DNA from: Verrucomicrobiia bacterium DG1235
Lineage (GTDB): Bacteria > Verrucomicrobiota > Verrucomicrobiia > Opitutales > Opitutaceae
NCBI GenBank assembly: GCA_000155695.1
Contig: DS990592.1
Coordinates: forward strand, 3,981,820-4,045,819
DNA: 64,000 nucleotides
Direction: 5' to 3'
Shown: positions 63,216 through 64,000 of the stretch, one piece after another
How the letters are laid out: every line of letters starts with the position of its first letter
Position numbering within the stretch: the first letter of the stretch is position 1
Translations under genes and position numbers: made by a program
The notes under the pieces: generated by a model
What the model was told of the DNA's origin: nothing
Databases searched by the model: none
The model's input: the letters and a program-made list of their open reading frames with translations, nothing else

Positions 63216-64000
63216 CGGGAGAGGTCTATGGGGTCGCCTTCGGGGATGGTGATGGGGGAGCCGTCGTCGAGCAGGTGTTGGCCGAGGACGACGACGCGTC
63301 CGGAGAGGTTTGCGTCGAGGATTTCGACGGAATTTTCCGAGCGGATGCCGGTTTTGACCGGTTGCCAGCGGACGGATTGGGCGTCGTCGGAGACGAGGAA
63401 GGCGCCTTCTTCGGCGCCGCGGCGGGTGAGGGCGGCGTAGGGAATGACGGTGGCGTCTTCGACGCGCTTGAGGGTGATGTCGGCGCGGACGAACATGCCC
63501 GGCTTGAGGGCGCCGTCCGGGTTGGCAAGGGAGAGCTCGACGCGGGCTTGGCGGCTGCTTTCGCGGAAGACGGGGGAGATGCGGTCGATTTTGCCTTCGA
63601 AGATTTTGTTGGGGAAGGCGTCGGTTGAGAAGTGGGCGGGTTGGCCGGGGCGGAGGGAGCCGTAGTCGCGTTCGGTGACGAAGATGACGGCGGTGATGGG
63701 GTCAAGCTCGACGATGAGGAGGAGGGGTTCGTTAGCGGAAACGGTTTCGCCTTCGTCGATGTAGCGTTCGGCGACGACGCGGCGATCTTCGTCGCCCGCC
63801 CAGTCTGCGGTGATGCGGGTGTAGCCGAGGCGGATGCGGGCGGACTCGAGGGAAGACTCGGCGCGGATGACTTGTGCTTCGGCGACTTTGACTTGGGCTT
63901 GGCGGGCGAGGAGCTCGGCCTGGACGTTGTCGTACTCGGTTTCGGAGGCGATGCCCCGTTCGCGGAGAGTGGTTGTGCGCTGGTCGGCGCGGAGGGTTAT
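63212..64000 (-). CDS. RND membrane fusion protein, 5' partial
   Basis: The frame is open to the window edge, so the N terminus is missing. The 262 residues seen include the coiled-coil hairpin return ([35 protein letters not shown]), the lipoyl half ([20 protein letters not shown]), the beta-barrel ([31 protein letters not shown]) and the membrane-proximal part ending [10 protein letters not shown]. Fusion proteins connect the RND pump and outer-membrane duct. The stop overlaps the pump start by ATGA. A short open frame from Met at 63496 is only the end of this gene. Confidence 0.9.
   Translation of the reverse strand: MTLRADQRTTTLRERGIASETEYDNVQAELLARQAQVKVAEAQVIRAESSLESARIRLGYTRITADWAGDEDRRVVAERYIDEGETVSANEPLLLIVELDPITAVIFVTERDYGSLRPGQPAHFSTDAFPNKIFEGKIDRISPVFRESSRQARVELSLANPDGALKPGMFVRADITLKRVEDATVIPYAALTRRGAEEGAFLVSDDAQSVRWQPVKTGIRSENSVEILDANLSGRVVVLGQHLLDDGSPITIPEGDPIDLSR

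Overview
The window is a chromosomal stretch of a Gram-negative heterotroph with an outer membrane: three TonB-linked components, TamA/TamB, a TolC/RND efflux set and several lipoproteins. The gene mix (PadR/ADOP permease pair, PadR/HAAS pair, large TonB receptors, a LacI/sialate O-acetylesterase locus, a DUF6807 'PmoA family' lipoprotein, a giant C25-type peptidase, few clear Shine-Dalgarno sites) suits a marine Verrucomicrobiota of class Opitutae (Puniceicoccales/Pelagicoccus-like). This is inference; there is no rRNA or marker gene to prove it. I see no tRNA, rRNA, CRISPR array, insertion sequence, integrase or phage gene.

Layout. 1-9.2 kb (+ strand): 3' part of a giant gingipain-like peptidase carrying 21 exact PESFS repeats, a DUF3307 membrane protein, a lone cyclic-nucleotide-binding domain, a glutaminase-STAS-cNMP fusion and the methionine sulfoxide repair pair msrPQ. 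9.2-18.7 kb: a minus-strand catabolic unit (TonB receptor, M20 peptidase, secreted esterase, DcuC-like transporter, membrane-tethered hydrolase) divergent from a GntR/FCD regulator, with three GTATAC-type operator candidates between them. 19-24 kb: a small beta-barrel protein, then a LacI regulator with a sialate O-acetylesterase-like protein that carries a seemingly dead GH5-like domain. 24-27 kb: two GNAT acetyltransferases around a UbiB/ABC1-family protein. 27.5-35 kb: tamB-tamA, an AlkD-like HEAT protein and a minimal MscS channel. 35-44 kb: DMT transporter, a double TonB_C lipoprotein, Smr protein, response regulator with zinc ribbon, DtxR-rmuC, methionine aminopeptidase, MYG1-like protein and a pair of paralogous membrane coiled-coil proteins. 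44-49 kb: PadR-ADOP permease and a lipase-like hydrolase. 49-54 kb: a TonB receptor convergent with a YfiR/CHASE8 hybrid histidine kinase pair. 54-58.5 kb: old yellow enzyme, PadR-HAAS pair, DUF6807 lipoprotein and its hydrolase partner. 58.5-64 kb: tolC-like, RND pump and membrane fusion protein, the last cut by the window end.

Working together. Tight translational coupling (4-base ATGA or GTGA overlaps) joins tamB-tamA, yfiR-kinase, padR-HAAS, mfp-RND-tolC and dtxR-rmuC. The clearest pathway unit is the GntR locus: outer-membrane import, hydrolysis of an ester/amide conjugate, and inner-membrane transport of a dicarboxylate-like product, all apparently under one repressor. The most unusual items are the PESFS repeat with complementary serine codon use, the M20 enzyme with His where the catalytic Glu belongs, the pseudo-GH5 domain, and the YfiR-CHASE8 sensor rewired to a histidine kinase.
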